A stretch of 64,000 nucleotides of DNA, from assembly GCA_037957365.1 (NCBI GenBank), contig JARHVA010005352.1:434001-498000 (forward strand), written 5' to 3'. The position numbers and the translations under genes were made by a program. Positions 22,352 to 35,125 of this stretch are shown here, one piece after another (the first letter of the stretch is position 1; each line of letters starts with the position of its first letter). The notes beneath the pieces were generated by a model. The model was not told where the DNA came from. It saw nothing but the letters and a program-made list of their open reading frames with translations, and did not search any database. This DNA is from Torreya grandis. Lineage: Eukaryota > Streptophyta > Pinopsida > Cupressales > Taxaceae.

Positions 22352-23557
22352 AACTGCTACAGACCATGATCAATTTCTTGTCTGAATTCCGGCATATATG
22401 CTAACCAGATAGGATGGAAAGCTATGATGCTTCCACCTACTTAAAAAACTAACATCCCCCAGCCCTGTATCCTCACTGTAAACCCTCCCTGTTAAGAGAA
22501 CTTAGCATGCTTTGTATCCTTCACCACAAATCTTTCCTGTTTGCAGGCATGTATTCTCACTATAAACCCGTCCTGTTGAATGTACTTAAACTTCAGACGC
22601 TACCTGTTCACCATAATTCTAGTAGAATATAATATTTGAATTTACACACCTAAACATGTTTTTAGTATCAACTTCCAGCCACTTTATGATGTGTACTTTT
22701 CCTTAGTCCTTTTAAGACAATCTTCAAAGGAATTCAGCCATTGAAGTTGATTTAAGTTTTATTTCAAAACTTCACAAGGTTTAGGTAGCTCACAAAAAAA
22801 TATGAAAAAGGAAGCCCCATACTAGCCGAAAAAAATTGTTTCAAATACGGGTACCAACAACTGTACAAAGGAGGAATAGACAATCTGCTATAGTCCAGAT
22901 TATTCACAGGTATTGCTCACTTTACTGTTCCAATAGATATCTAGAACATGGCATTAACATGATAACGCATAATCTGCGTCCTACATATCTGCTTCTATCA
23001 TCTAAAATACTGCATTTAAATCATAGGTCTCATGCAAACCCCAAACACCGGAAGCATCCACCCAGTGAGGTAAATCGCATGCAAATGTTCAGCCAATAAA
23101 TAGCAGACGTTTCCCTCATATGAAACCTCGAGGACTAACAAACTTACTCTTCGTAAGAAACCCGGGCGCTAAATATCTGTTAAAAACCTGACTAGCGACC
23201 ATAAAGGCACTTGTTAATTTAAACTATCTTGCCGCAGAATACACAGACTTCTCCGTAATAATAAATCTTCTGACCAAAGAAATCAAAGCGCGGCTAAACT
23301 TGTCTCAAATAACTGAGTACTGCCAACAAGGGAACAATTACAATTAAAACCTTCTTGCCATAAATTACACAGGGTGAAGTAATGCCAATCAAAACCCAAA
23401 ACCTCGTCGCCACAGATTGCACAAAATCAAAAGCCCCTCGCCAAAGATTTGATAAAATGCTGGGCTGCAAACTCGAGTATCTTATTCTTTCTTTCTTCAC
23501 AATCGCAATCTTTGTGCAAAACCCCTTTTTCCTTCCTTCACAAACTTCAGCGTTGCA

Positions 23558-23774
23558 AAACCCTAAAAACAAATCTCCGTTCAACATCAAATGCAGTGTC
23601 GTTGAACAAAACCCTAAGATGTTTTCCCTTCAACGATTGCTCTGTTGTGGAAAACCCTAAGAATTGTCCTTCTACACCAATTGCAATGTATCGACGCCGC
23701 TTTAACAAACCCTTTAAATTAAACCCTTCACGCTATAAAATGACATAAAAGCCCTTGAGCCTCACAAAACCCTA
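23558..23774 (-). promoter_or_regulatory. Cluster of four telo-boxes (AAACCCTA)
   Basis: Exact AAACCCTA occurs at 23558-23565, 23609-23616, 23652-23659 and 23767-23774 (read on plus; TAGGGTTT on the gene strand). Telo-boxes are known cis-elements near transcription starts of plant housekeeping and translation-related genes. Their position about 1.2-1.4 kb before the ATG suggests the start site lies near here, followed by a 5'-UTR intron; that is inference. Confidence 0.55.
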
Positions 23775-24327
23775 GCGGCGGCCGGCCTAATTGCCCCATT
23801 AAAAACCATAACAACCACCTCGACACCCTAAAATAAATGTTGCCCACCAGCTCTCAATTTATGCGGGTATTATCGCACTTTTAAAAAAACCCAAAATAGA
23901 CTGTAATTGGGTCGCGGAAAAAGCCAAACTCACCCTCAAAACTGTGTTTTATGCTGTCAATTACAATCGCCATACAACCATAGCAAGCCAAAATTTAGTA
24001 TTGGAGGATGAGAAACCTTATTGAAACTTTTTAGGGCTTAGAATAATGTGTGACCTGGTGTCAAATTTCGCCGAGTAAAATTCCTCGTAAAACGTCGCGG
24101 CTGTGCTGCCTCTGTTTTGAGCGACGAAAAGGGGTAAAAAGGGCAAAAGATTGATTGAATATAATTTTGTTCTTCTTCTTCTTCTTTACTTGTCTTGGTG
24201 TTGAACGTGTGCTCATCCAGGAGAATTCAGAGAGTCGAGAGTCAGATTAGGGGACGTTAGGTAGTAATAGAAAATATAATTTGCACACGCGCAGAAATAA
24301 CACGAGACAAAAACTGTCGCCCGGCGT

Positions 24328-24346
24328 GCCGGGAAAGTTTCCCGGC
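24328..24346. repeat. GC-rich inverted repeat in the distal promoter
   Basis: GCCGGGAA and TTCCCGGC are perfect 8-bp arms around a 3-nt spacer, in a locally GC-rich patch. It could be a dimeric protein-binding site or chance. Confidence 0.4.
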
Positions 24347-24540
24347 AACTTCTGACGCAGCAATCAGTTAGTCTCTTTTCTCTGATCGTTGTCCCTGCGA
24401 TTGCACAGATGGACGGTTGCGTGGCAGGATGCCGCTTATGTGGCAGAACTCATGACTCGTTTTACGGTGCATGCATGCCACGTCGGCTTATCCCTGATTT
24501 GACTCTCTCAGCGTTTAGGAGTTTTTAAAAGATGAGTTCT

Positions 24541-25780
24541 TTTTGGGTTCTTTTTAGTCCCTGTCGAAGCATGGTAGGTGCTCTGGTTTTTTGTTTTGTT
24601 TTTTTAAAGTATTAATTTTTTTCCAAATTAATTTATTATTATTATAATTTTGTTTTTATTATATAATATTTTAAAATATTAAATAATATTTTATTTTCTG
24701 GAATAAAATAATAATAATTTATTAAATTACTCTCTGTTTTTTAATAAATTTTATTTTAAAAATTCTTTTTAAATTAAACTACTTTCCATCTTTTAATAAA
24801 TTACTAGTTTTTATTTAATTTTTATTTTAATAATATTTTTTTATATGAACTTTTAAATCAATAATTTTTTTAATGTGAACTTTAAATTTGAAGTGAATTA
24901 TTTTTTAAAAATATACAAATTTAAAATTGAAGTATATCATTCATATATATGAGATTAAATTCTAACCTATTTTAAATAGTTATTATTAACAATTTTTATT
25001 CTAGAATAAATTTTAATGTATTTTAAGTAGTTATTATTAATCATTTTTATTTTAATAGATTATTTCAAGAGTTTTTAAATCTATATTTGTAGATATTAAT
25101 TGGTTATTATTATTAGTTTTGTCTAGTTTTAATGTAGATTTTTAGTTTTAGTCTTTTTCATTATAAAATAATCTCTTTTACAATTTTTTTTTTTTTTTTT
25201 TTTAAATTATTTTATAATAAATGTTTTTTTATTTAATATTTTTGGAATTTATTTCAATTCAATAGATAATAGTTTGTTTTCTTATAGCACATGTGTTATT
25301 CTTCAAATTACATCTTTAATTTAGGTTAATTGTTGCTTTCCATGTACAATTTTGTATGCTATGAAGATGAATCGCTACACCAGTTATACTCTTGGAGATC
25401 ACCATGTCATAGATATATCCTTTTGATTTTGTTACGTAACTTAATATAGGGCCCACTCTGACAAGTGAATAATCAAACCTTCATGATTACAAATAGGTAC
25501 TTGTAAGGCTCATGACTTGAAACAATTCATGTTTAAATTATAAAAAATTATGCTCTTAATAACTATGTCCTTTGAAGCATCTACTAATTAAAAATAAATC
25601 GAGATTAATAAAGTAAATTCCCTAAAGATTTAGAAAATAAGTTGTAACCATTTAGTACAATTGACAAAATTTATATACTATCTATATGATGTTTTTAACA
25701 AAAAAATCAATTTTAATTACTATATTACCCAAGTTTTCTTTAATTATTTTCTTGTATGTTACTACACTCTACTAAAAAAA
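24541..25780. other. Very AT-rich intergenic DNA
   Basis: Mostly T- and A-runs, including a 20-base T run at 25184-25203. No gene or mobile-element signal seen. Confidence 0.6.
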
Positions 25781-26264
25781 TCACAACTCTATGTTCTAAC
25801 TACTAAATGAATTCCATTTACACATCGTTCCCTTTTACTCTATTAAATTATTATGTAGTTTTTTAAAACTATAATACTCCCTCTCTGTATCTAATATGAA
25901 GGACTGCACCTTACTAATATGCAACCTTTGTTCTACTAACCTATAACTTAGCCTCCAAAATGCCCTATGTAAACTAACATAATTGACATTATAATTTATA
26001 TTACAATTGACACTTAAACAAATCGCATCTCTATGTTCCAACTACTAAATGAATTCAATTTACATATCACTCTCTTTTACTATGGTAAATTATTATGCAA
26101 TTTTGTTTAGCTATAACATTCCCTCTCTATATCCAACAAGACAGATTGTGCCTTATTAATATGCAACCTTTGTTCTACTATCCTACAAGTTAACCTCCAA
26201 AATTCCCTATGTAAACTAACACAATTGACATTACAGTGTTTATTATAATTGACATAATAAAGGC
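25781..26264. repeat. 242-bp tandem duplication
   Basis: Copies at about 25781-26022 and 26023-26264. Shared phrases include ACTACTAAATGAATTC, TAATATGCAACCTTTGTTCT and CCCTATGTAAACTAACA. Substitutions are scattered. The two minus-strand open frames across it are two copies of the same non-coding repeat. Confidence 0.8.
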
Positions 26265-28169
26265 AAGGACTAGCCGCTATGCGGACCTTGTTCAATAATA
26301 TTTTTTGTATTTTGTAAATCTTCTTCTCATGGGATCCATTAATATTAATATTAATATTAATGTGAGAGGATATTGCATGCTTTGGATAGGATTCTTTAGG
26401 TTTTAAATGACCTACTTTAGATGACCTATCTTATTATCTGGTTTTAAACACTTAAAACTATGAGGTATTCCCTCGGGGCTTTTTAATTAACATTTTAGAT
26501 TACTCGAACGAATTGGAGTATCTTCAAGATTACATTATGATTTTGCGATTGTTTACAAATGATTCTCACATATTTATTACTTGTTAATTTAGATTATTTA
26601 GGGTATTTTTGTATTTGTAATTATTAGTTGTTAAATTAGATTATATTAAAGCAATATAATTTAATGTTATATTAGGAAAATAGTTTTTTATCATTGAAAC
26701 TATGTGAAAGAAGAGAGACCACAAATTTTATTATACACACCATCAAACAATAGAAAGAGAGATTTACCAATAAAAGGTATTGTATGATTTAACTATTTTG
26801 AGAAATAATGTAAATCCTTAAGTATATAAAGCGTTGAGTATGTAAATCAGGGAATAAAATATTACAATATCAACAATCATTGGTTTATATAATAATTGAT
26901 TTATTTGGTTAACCTATAAATAGCAATGAATTAAAAGGGTGTACTTAGGTTGAAAACATGATTGAAACAAACAAGTGACAAGCTAGAAACTAATGCAAGA
27001 ACAAGGCAAAGTATTGTCACCTAGAAACAAGGGTCGGAACCCTCCTTAGACAGTAGTGCAGCCTTCTTTACCAATAGTGCATTACGATAATGGCCTTCTG
27101 TGTTGCACTATTGACCCTGTGTAGATAAAACAATGAAACTTAGGGTAGACCTTCACTCTATTTTGGAAAGCAAGTGCCTACGTGATCGAGACCTAGATCA
27201 TCGTATGTGCTTCATTTTGACTGATTTCACTAGAGAACCCTAAGCCTCCATGCTTACTAGGTTTTGACGATGTTACATCTTGATTCCTCACCAGATAAAC
27301 TTGTTAGATTATCTGTGGATATTTATTATTGACAAATTTAGATTTGGCTATTTTTAACTAAGTTGTGAGATATATGCTATTATAAGACAATAGGATATTG
27401 TTTAGGTTTCATGATCACACTGCTATGAGTTAACTGTAAATATATGTTTACTTTATGATCATGTCGATTTATCATTTTATGATGTATATATATCATGACT
27501 GTTATGGTCTAATTCCCTGCTTGTTTTGTGGTTGGTGCCAGAGAACTCATCCCTTAGAGTGTGATGGAGGGAGAGCATCATCGAAGAGGGTGATGTAGAT
27601 GAAGACGTCGAAGGATGCTAGAGAACTGATGAGAACCCTGCACACACCACATAAATAATTCATGTTAGATACATAATTTGAATGGTTAGCATGGTGTGTT
27701 TAATATATTTACATTCAGTTTTACTTACTCATAGTTAGTCTAGCTCAATAGTTATTAGGACTCATTTTGTGTGGTTGCCTAATAGTCATATTTATAACCA
27801 TTAATATTTTGTAATTAATATAGTTAGAATATATTTGAATTTATTGATTAACGAATTTATCAATAAATCACATTAATGTTATTAACAAATAAATGAAGTT
27901 AAAAAGTGTATAAAGCAGAAAAAGAAATTAAAAAAAATAGATTTTGCCATGGAAAAAGGAAAAAGGTAGTAAAGAATAAAAAGAAAAGTAAAAACTAAAA
28001 TTAGAAAATCAAGTATATAAAACACAAAAACTAAAACAAAGAAAACAAAAGAAAATTTTTTAAGCAAAAAAAGGGGGGCAACGGGGCGGGGGACGCTACG
28101 CCTACTTAAAAGAAAAAGAGATTCTTTGAAAAAAGGAGGGATCATATGTATTTTGGGATAAAGAAGAAT

Positions 28170-28172
<3 letters not shown>
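26265..28172. other. Intergenic DNA without a recognised gene
   Basis: AT-rich. It includes the short palindromic run of ATTAAT units near 26339-26362 and a higher-complexity stretch (about 26950-27660) that could be an old transposon piece; I recognise no domain or terminal repeat there. Confidence 0.45.

Positions 28173-28256
<84 letters not shown>
28173..28256. repeat. (AT)n microsatellite, about 42 units
   Basis: Uninterrupted AT dinucleotides. The alternating Tyr-Ile open frames on the minus strand are artefacts of it. Confidence 0.95.
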
Positions 28257-28258
<2 letters not shown>

Positions 28259-29523
28259 AGGAGGCATAGTACAAGAGGGAGTAAGCATAGAGGGAATTGA
28301 CATCGTACCATGTAGGTATTTTTTTTTTTCAATTCTCACAATAATGTTGAATATCTCAATATTTTGGGAACGATAAGATATTGAATGAAGTAAAATTTCT
28401 CTATGTATAATAGCCTAGATGCCTTGAATAAGTATATACTATGTTTTATCAAAATAACATTGGCATCGACGTAGATAAATAAAATTATTAATCCTAGCAA
28501 TTTCAACATCTTTCAACTTCAGTTCTCCTTTCTCAGTCTTTTTTGAAATCATTTAATACTTTCTAGGGATGGTAGCCTAAACCTCCTTGATACTTGATTA
28601 GATCAAATTTTGAATTTGAATCACTTGCAGTAATTTGGATTTTATTCATAGACCCCTCTTTCAGTAATCTAGATTTTATTGTCAGAAATAGGCAATACTA
28701 AAATGATTTAGAGAAAGGATCCCTACAACTATAACTAATGACACTAGTTTGCTTGTCGTCTCCAAGTGTTCGCCTATTACCTGCATAAGATACTCTTTTC
28801 TGGATAATTTGACCACCAAATTGAGACTATTCAAAATCCTCTAAACCTTTACATAATCACTGTTGGATTGCAACCTGATGAAAGTAGAGATGAGGTTTTA
28901 CCATTGTGGCTAAAACCAATAGTCATAACCAAACCCACCATTATCTTGTGCTATTTTTTGCTACTTCTTTATCCTCTAAATTTAACCCCGCATTTTATTG
29001 ACTCAAATTTTTAAAGTTGCCTAAACAACTGATTATATTTAACGGGGATAAAGTTAATATTATTAAATGGCTCATTTATAATAATCTAGTCAATAATCCA
29101 CTACACTTATCACTCTTATGGAGCAACAAGTCATACTTGATTATATAATGGAACAGTACTTATAATGTTCAACAATTTTGTCTATGAGTAATGTTACATG
29201 AGTATGTAGTTGAATCGCTAAGTTTTGATGTGAGAATAGATATTTGATGGTATTTATATTTTACTGACTGTGGATAAATTAAGTCATTGTATTTTACACT
29301 TACATCTTAAATATTATAAGGGCATCACCCAATATTAAATTAGCAATCTGTGTATTAGGCGTTAAACCTCCTTTTCATGGATTTTATTAGATGTGTTTGA
29401 ATTTTAGTCGTTATAACCATTCTTGTATACGACATGCTTGTTATGGCATAGCTAAACTTTTTTAGACATTATAAATCATCAGAGTTATTCCTTATACATT
29501 GCATCAAAGAAAGTTTGAATTAG
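28257..29523. other. Intergenic DNA left of element 3
   Basis: AT-rich with no long open frame. Notably it contains neither the missing first 110 bp of element 3's LTR nor the upstream part of element 5. Confidence 0.45.
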
Positions 29524-30575
29524 TCATATAAAAGTGTCAATTTTGGATAGAGTATCACTAAATGGGGTAATGCAATTTATAAGATAACTAACTTCGATCA
29601 AATCATTTCAAGTCAAAATGATGATTTCATATCTAGGTGCTCTAGATTTCTCTTTTCTACAAAATTTCTTACATAAGACATGTGCCTTTGTTATTTTGTG
29701 TTAGTAACATCCTAAATGGGACAATAGATCCAAAAAATTTAACATCGCATCCTAATTCCAATCTAGTCAAATTTTGAGCCAATAATACAACATTTTGACC
29801 AGTTTGATTAATTTGTGCACTAATTGCCAAGATTTACACCAAAAATAATTAATCATGTTTAAGGCTAATTAATTTGAATCAAGAACTTAAGTTAATTTTC
29901 CATGGAAATTTTTGAATATTTCTTTTTTTAAATTGATTATGAGTTTCTGCATATCAATTGACATCATTTCTTTGGAAGGCATCCCTAAGCCATAAATGCA
30001 TAAAATATCTAATTAAGCCCTCCCATGCCACTTTAATGCCTCTATATCCCAAATATTTATCAAGGCATTTATTGATTTTAGCCTCCAAAATTGAATGGAT
30101 TCTTTACCACACATCTTCATCTTAAGATGAATGGTTCAGGTTCATTCTGATCATTTACAAAAATCTATAAATAGAAGGTCTCACACTCATGATTTTAAGC
30201 TCTTTTGGTGTAAAGTTATAATGCTAAAAAGCTCTCTCAAGCCATTGATGTAGTGTTATCATGCCCAAATGTTGAGCCAAGCCAAATCCATCACAAATCC
30301 ATTAGTGCCAAGGAGAAGAGAAGATAGCCAAGCTTCCTTTGATGAAGACTCATTGAGCTAAGCCAATAAAGCCACTTCAACAAGCCATTTAGAGCATCTA
30401 GGGGAGGTAAAAGATCATTTGTCTTTTGCATTCTAGTTATGTTTTCCATTTAGTTTTGTTATTATGCTCCCCCTTTGAGATAGGCTTAAGGTGTTATCTA
30501 TTAATGTGTTATTTTGGATTTTGATTTAATACACTAACACTATACTAATATCCCCTTATTGTGTTCCTATGTTCA
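29524..30575 (+). repeat. Element 3, 5' LTR (truncated at its start)
   Basis: It matches the 3' LTR from TCATATA(A/T)AAGTG onwards, including GAGTATCACTAAATGGGG and CTATAAATAGAAGG (a TATA-like box near 30170), and ends CCTATGTTCA. TGGCATGCCCAATGGAACC four bases later is a possible primer-binding site that I cannot assign to a tRNA. Confidence 0.75.
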
Positions 30576-30868
30576 CAAATGGCATGCCCAATGGAACCTA
30601 GTCTCACAAATTTGATCAAATAGTGCCTACAAGAAACCTATTAACCATTTTCATGTAGGATATTGGAATGTGGGAGCAAAGAGAGTGAAAATTTTATTAA
30701 AACCCCATTTTTTGGAAGTCATGGTTTTGTCATTATGGAGTCATGGTTTTGTCCTATGGACCATAATACTGCAACTGACACAGTCATGATTTTATCATTT
30801 CAAATCATGATATTGTGTTTAACTATGTTTTTTGGACTAACTTGTCTCTATCTATAGATCTAAACTCT

Positions 30869-31078
30869 ATATTACAATACCACTACTCGCTAGTAGTGAT
30901 ATTACAATACCGTGATTCGCTAGTAGTGATATTGCAATACTTCTACTCTCTAAATAGTGATATTGAAATACCATGATTCACAAGTAACAATATTACAATA
31001 ACATGAATTAACAATCATGATATTGTTATACAGTGACTCGATAGTCATGATATTACCTATTCGAGTCTTAATAATGTG
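30869..31078 (+). repeat. 30-bp minisatellite in the element 3 leader, about seven units
   Basis: Units start at 30869, 30899, 30929, 30960, 30990, 31020 and 31050, each opening ATATT. Units 1 and 2 share CGCTAGTAGTG and later units diverge. Weaker related units continue on both sides (about 30715-31260). Confidence 0.8.
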
Positions 31079-31260
31079 GGTAAACCATTAACGGTTAAGT
31101 GATAATATTGTAACTCTCGTAGTGGTGATATTGTATTGTGATCTACATTATTGTTAATCTAAGTAGTGATATTATAGATTTTTTCTAACTAACCCATGAG
31201 TAATAATTTTGTATTAACCAGTCATGGTTTTGTAGAGTAGCAGATTACACTGTGGAGTAG

Positions 31261-33560
31261 TGGGATTATACTATGTGAAACCTAAGAGTTCACTTTGCAA
31301 AGTTATTTGTTTCATTTGGAAAAGTGCTTCAAGGTTATATGAAACTCTGACTTTTTCCTTGTAGGGCCCATTTAAAAAGTGATCAAAATAAGCTTAATCT
31401 AATATTTTTAACCTCTTTTTAAGTGCTTAAAAAGGATTAAGAACTTTCATTGTAGCACTTACGTAAACACTTAGATGTTTACTTTTATATTTTGTGGTTG
31501 TTCTTTATAAGTTTTTAAAAATTAAATACAAGGGGATAAAGAAAACCACCCCACCTTTCATTTAATTCTTTAAAATTAGACTCATTTCAAAAAAAAATTG
31601 CAAGTTGGTTATCATTATCTTGCTTAGTTAGTTTTGATTGTGTAAAAGAGGAGTTGTGCATGCATTCTCTCCCCTGTCCCCTATAGAGAACTTGTGGGAT
31701 CAAAAGTGCCAACTTCATTGAAAATTACCTTAGTCCAAAGGCAAAAAAGAGATATTGTGAAGGCTCTCCCCAAGACCTGCATTGCCTTAGTTTTATTTTC
31801 ATTACATCTTGGCTTGTGAGGGGGATTTCATCACCTCCAATAAGTTATTTATGGAAGCTTTGACCTAGGGTTTCATCTCCCAACATCGTCTTCAACCTCA
31901 CTCCATGGGGGGGGATTATATAAATTGGGATCACCCCACTAGGATGGTGGTTTGAGTGGTTAAACCATATCCTATCATTGGGGCTAAGCCTAGGACATTT
32001 GAGCACATTGGACATCACACTACATTGAGCAAGTGACAGATGTAGTGGTTATAAAAAGGGTAAGACATTTTTACACCAAGCCAAATGTTACAAACCTAAT
32101 TGACATGTTGCTTCTCTTGAATTTTTATGTAAAATTCTTGTGCATCTGATCCATCTAGACATTAAAAAACTTGTTAACTAGTTAACCCCACTTACCATAC
32201 CTTGTCAGTTTAGGGTTTAAGATGATTAGTTAGCTAATTTATCTTTGTATTGGATTACTTGGTTTTATGTGGAGTCAAAACTATTTGTTAACAAAAAGTT
32301 ACATAAACCAAACACATTATCCACCAGTTTCTTAAACAAGGAGGCATTATGTTGCCCAAGTGAAAATCATCTTTTTCCTTGCTCAAAAATTTATCATAAA
32401 CTTTGTGTCATATCTTCCTTTTTTGCGTAGTTATGCTACCCATTTAATTTTAGACCTTTTACTACATTTTCTTAAGTCCCTCATTGATAGTTTAAATTTA
32501 AAATTGGACTCTTACAAGTTTTAAAGGTTGACGTGTTAAATTGGGTTTGCCACTTTGCACTTAACTTGTTTTAACTTGAGTTTAATTCCCAATTTGAATT
32601 GAGGGTCCTTTTTAGACTCATAATCATTATCATCATTTGGTAGGACTCAATTCATCTTGCGTATCACTCACACTTTGAGTCCTATGCTACTTTTTGTACT
32701 ACCTTTCCTATTTTACCATTTGTCTTGAGTCCATTTGATAACACACTTTTGCCTCAAAGATTTGTCAAACTTTGTGTGTGTGTATCATTTGAGTTGGGGA
32801 GAGTAGTGTTACGTTGCCAAAATCATGTTAAACCATTTTGCCTTAGAGTCTTGAAGCAAACATTTGTCACACCTTTTTGATAATTTTAGTGTTGTTATGC
32901 TGATCAAATCATTCCAAAACTTGTTTCATAGGCATATTTGCATAGACTCCAAGTTGTTCTAAAATTTCAAACCAATTCGAGTTTTCTTTGCGAGCCTTTG
33001 TCTAGTGTAGTTATGTCATTCACCTTTGTCTAGATTATTGGTCAAAATATTTTAGTTTTGTTTCATTGTTTGGGAGGAAATAAACTATCTCCAAGTACCT
33101 TTTGTTTCATACCCAATGCTTATTGATCAATTTTATGTCCAAGAGTCAAATGCCTAATTTTTGTTAGAAGTGTTTCAAACCTGTTAGATTAAATACCTCG
33201 TCTTTGTTTCAAAGTATAGATTTTGATGTTGTTTGGCCAAAAATCCTAGCACATACCTTGTTTGAGCCTAGCATTTGATGCCACATTTGGCCAAAATACC
33301 AGAAACATTTTTTTCCTAGATTAGACACGTTTGAAACACTTTGATCCTACAATCTGACATTTTAATTTTTGGTCTATCTACTTGAATTTTTTGTATGAGA
33401 TGTGTAACATTGGACATTTGACATTAACTTATTTTATCACAGGTCATTACATCAACCTTTTTGGATATACATATCCATCCTTTCGACCAAGTTAGAAGTT
33501 TGAACCTCTTTTTAGACATCACTTTGTAGAACTATATTCCTTTTGGTCACGAAGAATTTA
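31261..33560 (+). other. Element 3 leader, non-coding
   Basis: Low-complexity T-rich sequence between the minisatellite and gag, with no open frame worth calling. Confidence 0.5.
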
Positions 33561-33562
33561 CT

Positions 33563-35125
33563 ATGGATCCTAACATGTATTCCTACACTCATGGATCCTA
33601 ACATGTATTACTATGGCCTCATGTACAATTTGGGATTTAGTAATGTGGTTGCATATGAAGAAATGGTTTAAGATCCCTATGTAGATAATGTTGCTTATGA
33701 GATAGATCCTTATCCATCTTATAACAATCAAGTAAGGGCACAAAACCAAGACCCATTAGCTCATTATTTGGTAAACACACCTCCATACTTGGAGTAGGAT
33801 CAAGAACAAATAGAGCAACATCTATATTTAGTACCTATAGTTAAAGAACCATTTTCTCAAAAACCATACTATGTTATTGCACTATCCATGTATGATCCTT
33901 ACCTATTTGAGTGTCACTTGTTGGAAACCAAGGATGAGATTTTCGTTAGAGCTATAGAAGTAGGGGAAAATTTTCTAGCGAACTTCCCCCATGAGAATTT
34001 TCCAAGTCTAGTAAGAATGGCTCATAACATAATGCATAGTCAACAAGCTTCTTCTAGCAAACCTTTAACTCTAGTCTAAATGACATATCAGGACCCTAGT
34101 ATGATTTTTAAAGGAAAGAACCCATGGAGGATCACTTTGTATAAATTTAGATAGCATACCAAACTTACTTAAACCTAACATGTAATTTTAACCAAATGAC
34201 CATGTCAAATAGACCTCTCATAGATTTAGTTCCTTCAATAGGAGTGTTAATAAAATTGACTAGTCAAGATAATCAAGGTGTAGACCCCTTTGTGCAAAAC
34301 ACTTCAGTCAATAACTTGTTTCATATGCATGTGTATTCCTAGTTTGTTCCCTAACTAAACCAACATACCCCCATAAATACCTTCATCATACCCTCATCAA
34401 AGTGCTCCACTTGTGACCTCTCAACCATCTACCTAGGCTAATATTCTACCTCAAACTAATGTTCCCTCTAGTTTCCCAGCCTAAAAGTTGAAAAAGATGA
34501 AGGATGTGATTACTGCCATCAAAGCTAGGAAAAAAACCAAAAATTTTAAGTTAGATGATGCATGTTATTATTTTTTTAACACATATTACTTGTAGATACC
34601 ATTTCCTCTAAGATACAAACCACCAAAATTTGATAAATACAAGGGGAAAGGTGACCCTAAGGCTCATTTGACTAATTTTTTTACTGCTTGCCAACTAGTG
34701 GAAAATAATGACATATACCTTTTGTTGTTGTTCCCAAGGAGTCTAGTAGGACAAGCCTTAGAGTGGTTCTTAAAGTTTCCTAAGAATTTAGTGTCATATG
34801 TTTTATGATGTTTCAGACAAGTTTGTGTAATACTTTTCATATAATCTATAACATGAGATTTCATCGGTCAAATTGATACAAACTAAGGAATATTCCAATG
34901 AGAGTTTTACCTGATTTACCCATAGTTTACTAGATAAACAATTAGCCATTATGTTTACCAAAAACTTGCACAATGAGATATCCTATCATCTAGAATTGTA
35001 ATGTGTGCATACCTTTAAAGAGAACACTAACAAAGGTTTGTTGATTGAGCAAGCCCTTAGAAATAAAAGGATCATAAATCTTACTTCATCAAATCAGAAT
35101 CAAAGTACCAATTAATGTATTGGCC
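33563..35125 (+). pseudogene. Element 3 gag (degenerate)
   Basis: Starts at 33563 or, after a 28-bp tandem duplication, at 33591 (both MDPNMY). The clean piece 33888-34079 reads MYDPYLFECHLLETKDEIF. The capsid core near 34600-35060 reads KPPKFDKYKGKGDPKAHL, VGQALEWFLKFPKNL and QLAIMFTKNLHNEISY, a typical plant gypsy gag. Stops occur throughout. Confidence 0.75.

Larger units (their letters stand above)
22352..24540 (-). promoter_or_regulatory. Upstream leader and promoter region of the vasculin-like gene
   Basis: The 2.2 kb upstream of the ATG has no coding support. The part nearest the gene (22352-23290) is AT-rich and may contain a 5'-UTR intron. The farther part (23290-24540) has higher GC, four AAACCCTA telo-boxes, a GGCCGGCC palindrome near 23780, a CTT/GAA tract near 24170-24187 and the inverted repeat at 24328-24346. 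The transcription start cannot be fixed from sequence; the change to very AT-rich DNA at about 24,570 probably marks the outer edge of the promoter. Confidence 0.5.

Noticed and set aside
23294..23748. Open frames of 92-99 codons in the promoter region
   Set aside because: Overlapping frames on both strands with leader-like composition and telo-boxes; no conserved protein recognised.
27882..28332. Open frames with long alternating Tyr-Ile runs
   Set aside because: Translation of the (AT)n microsatellite and flanking T-rich DNA.
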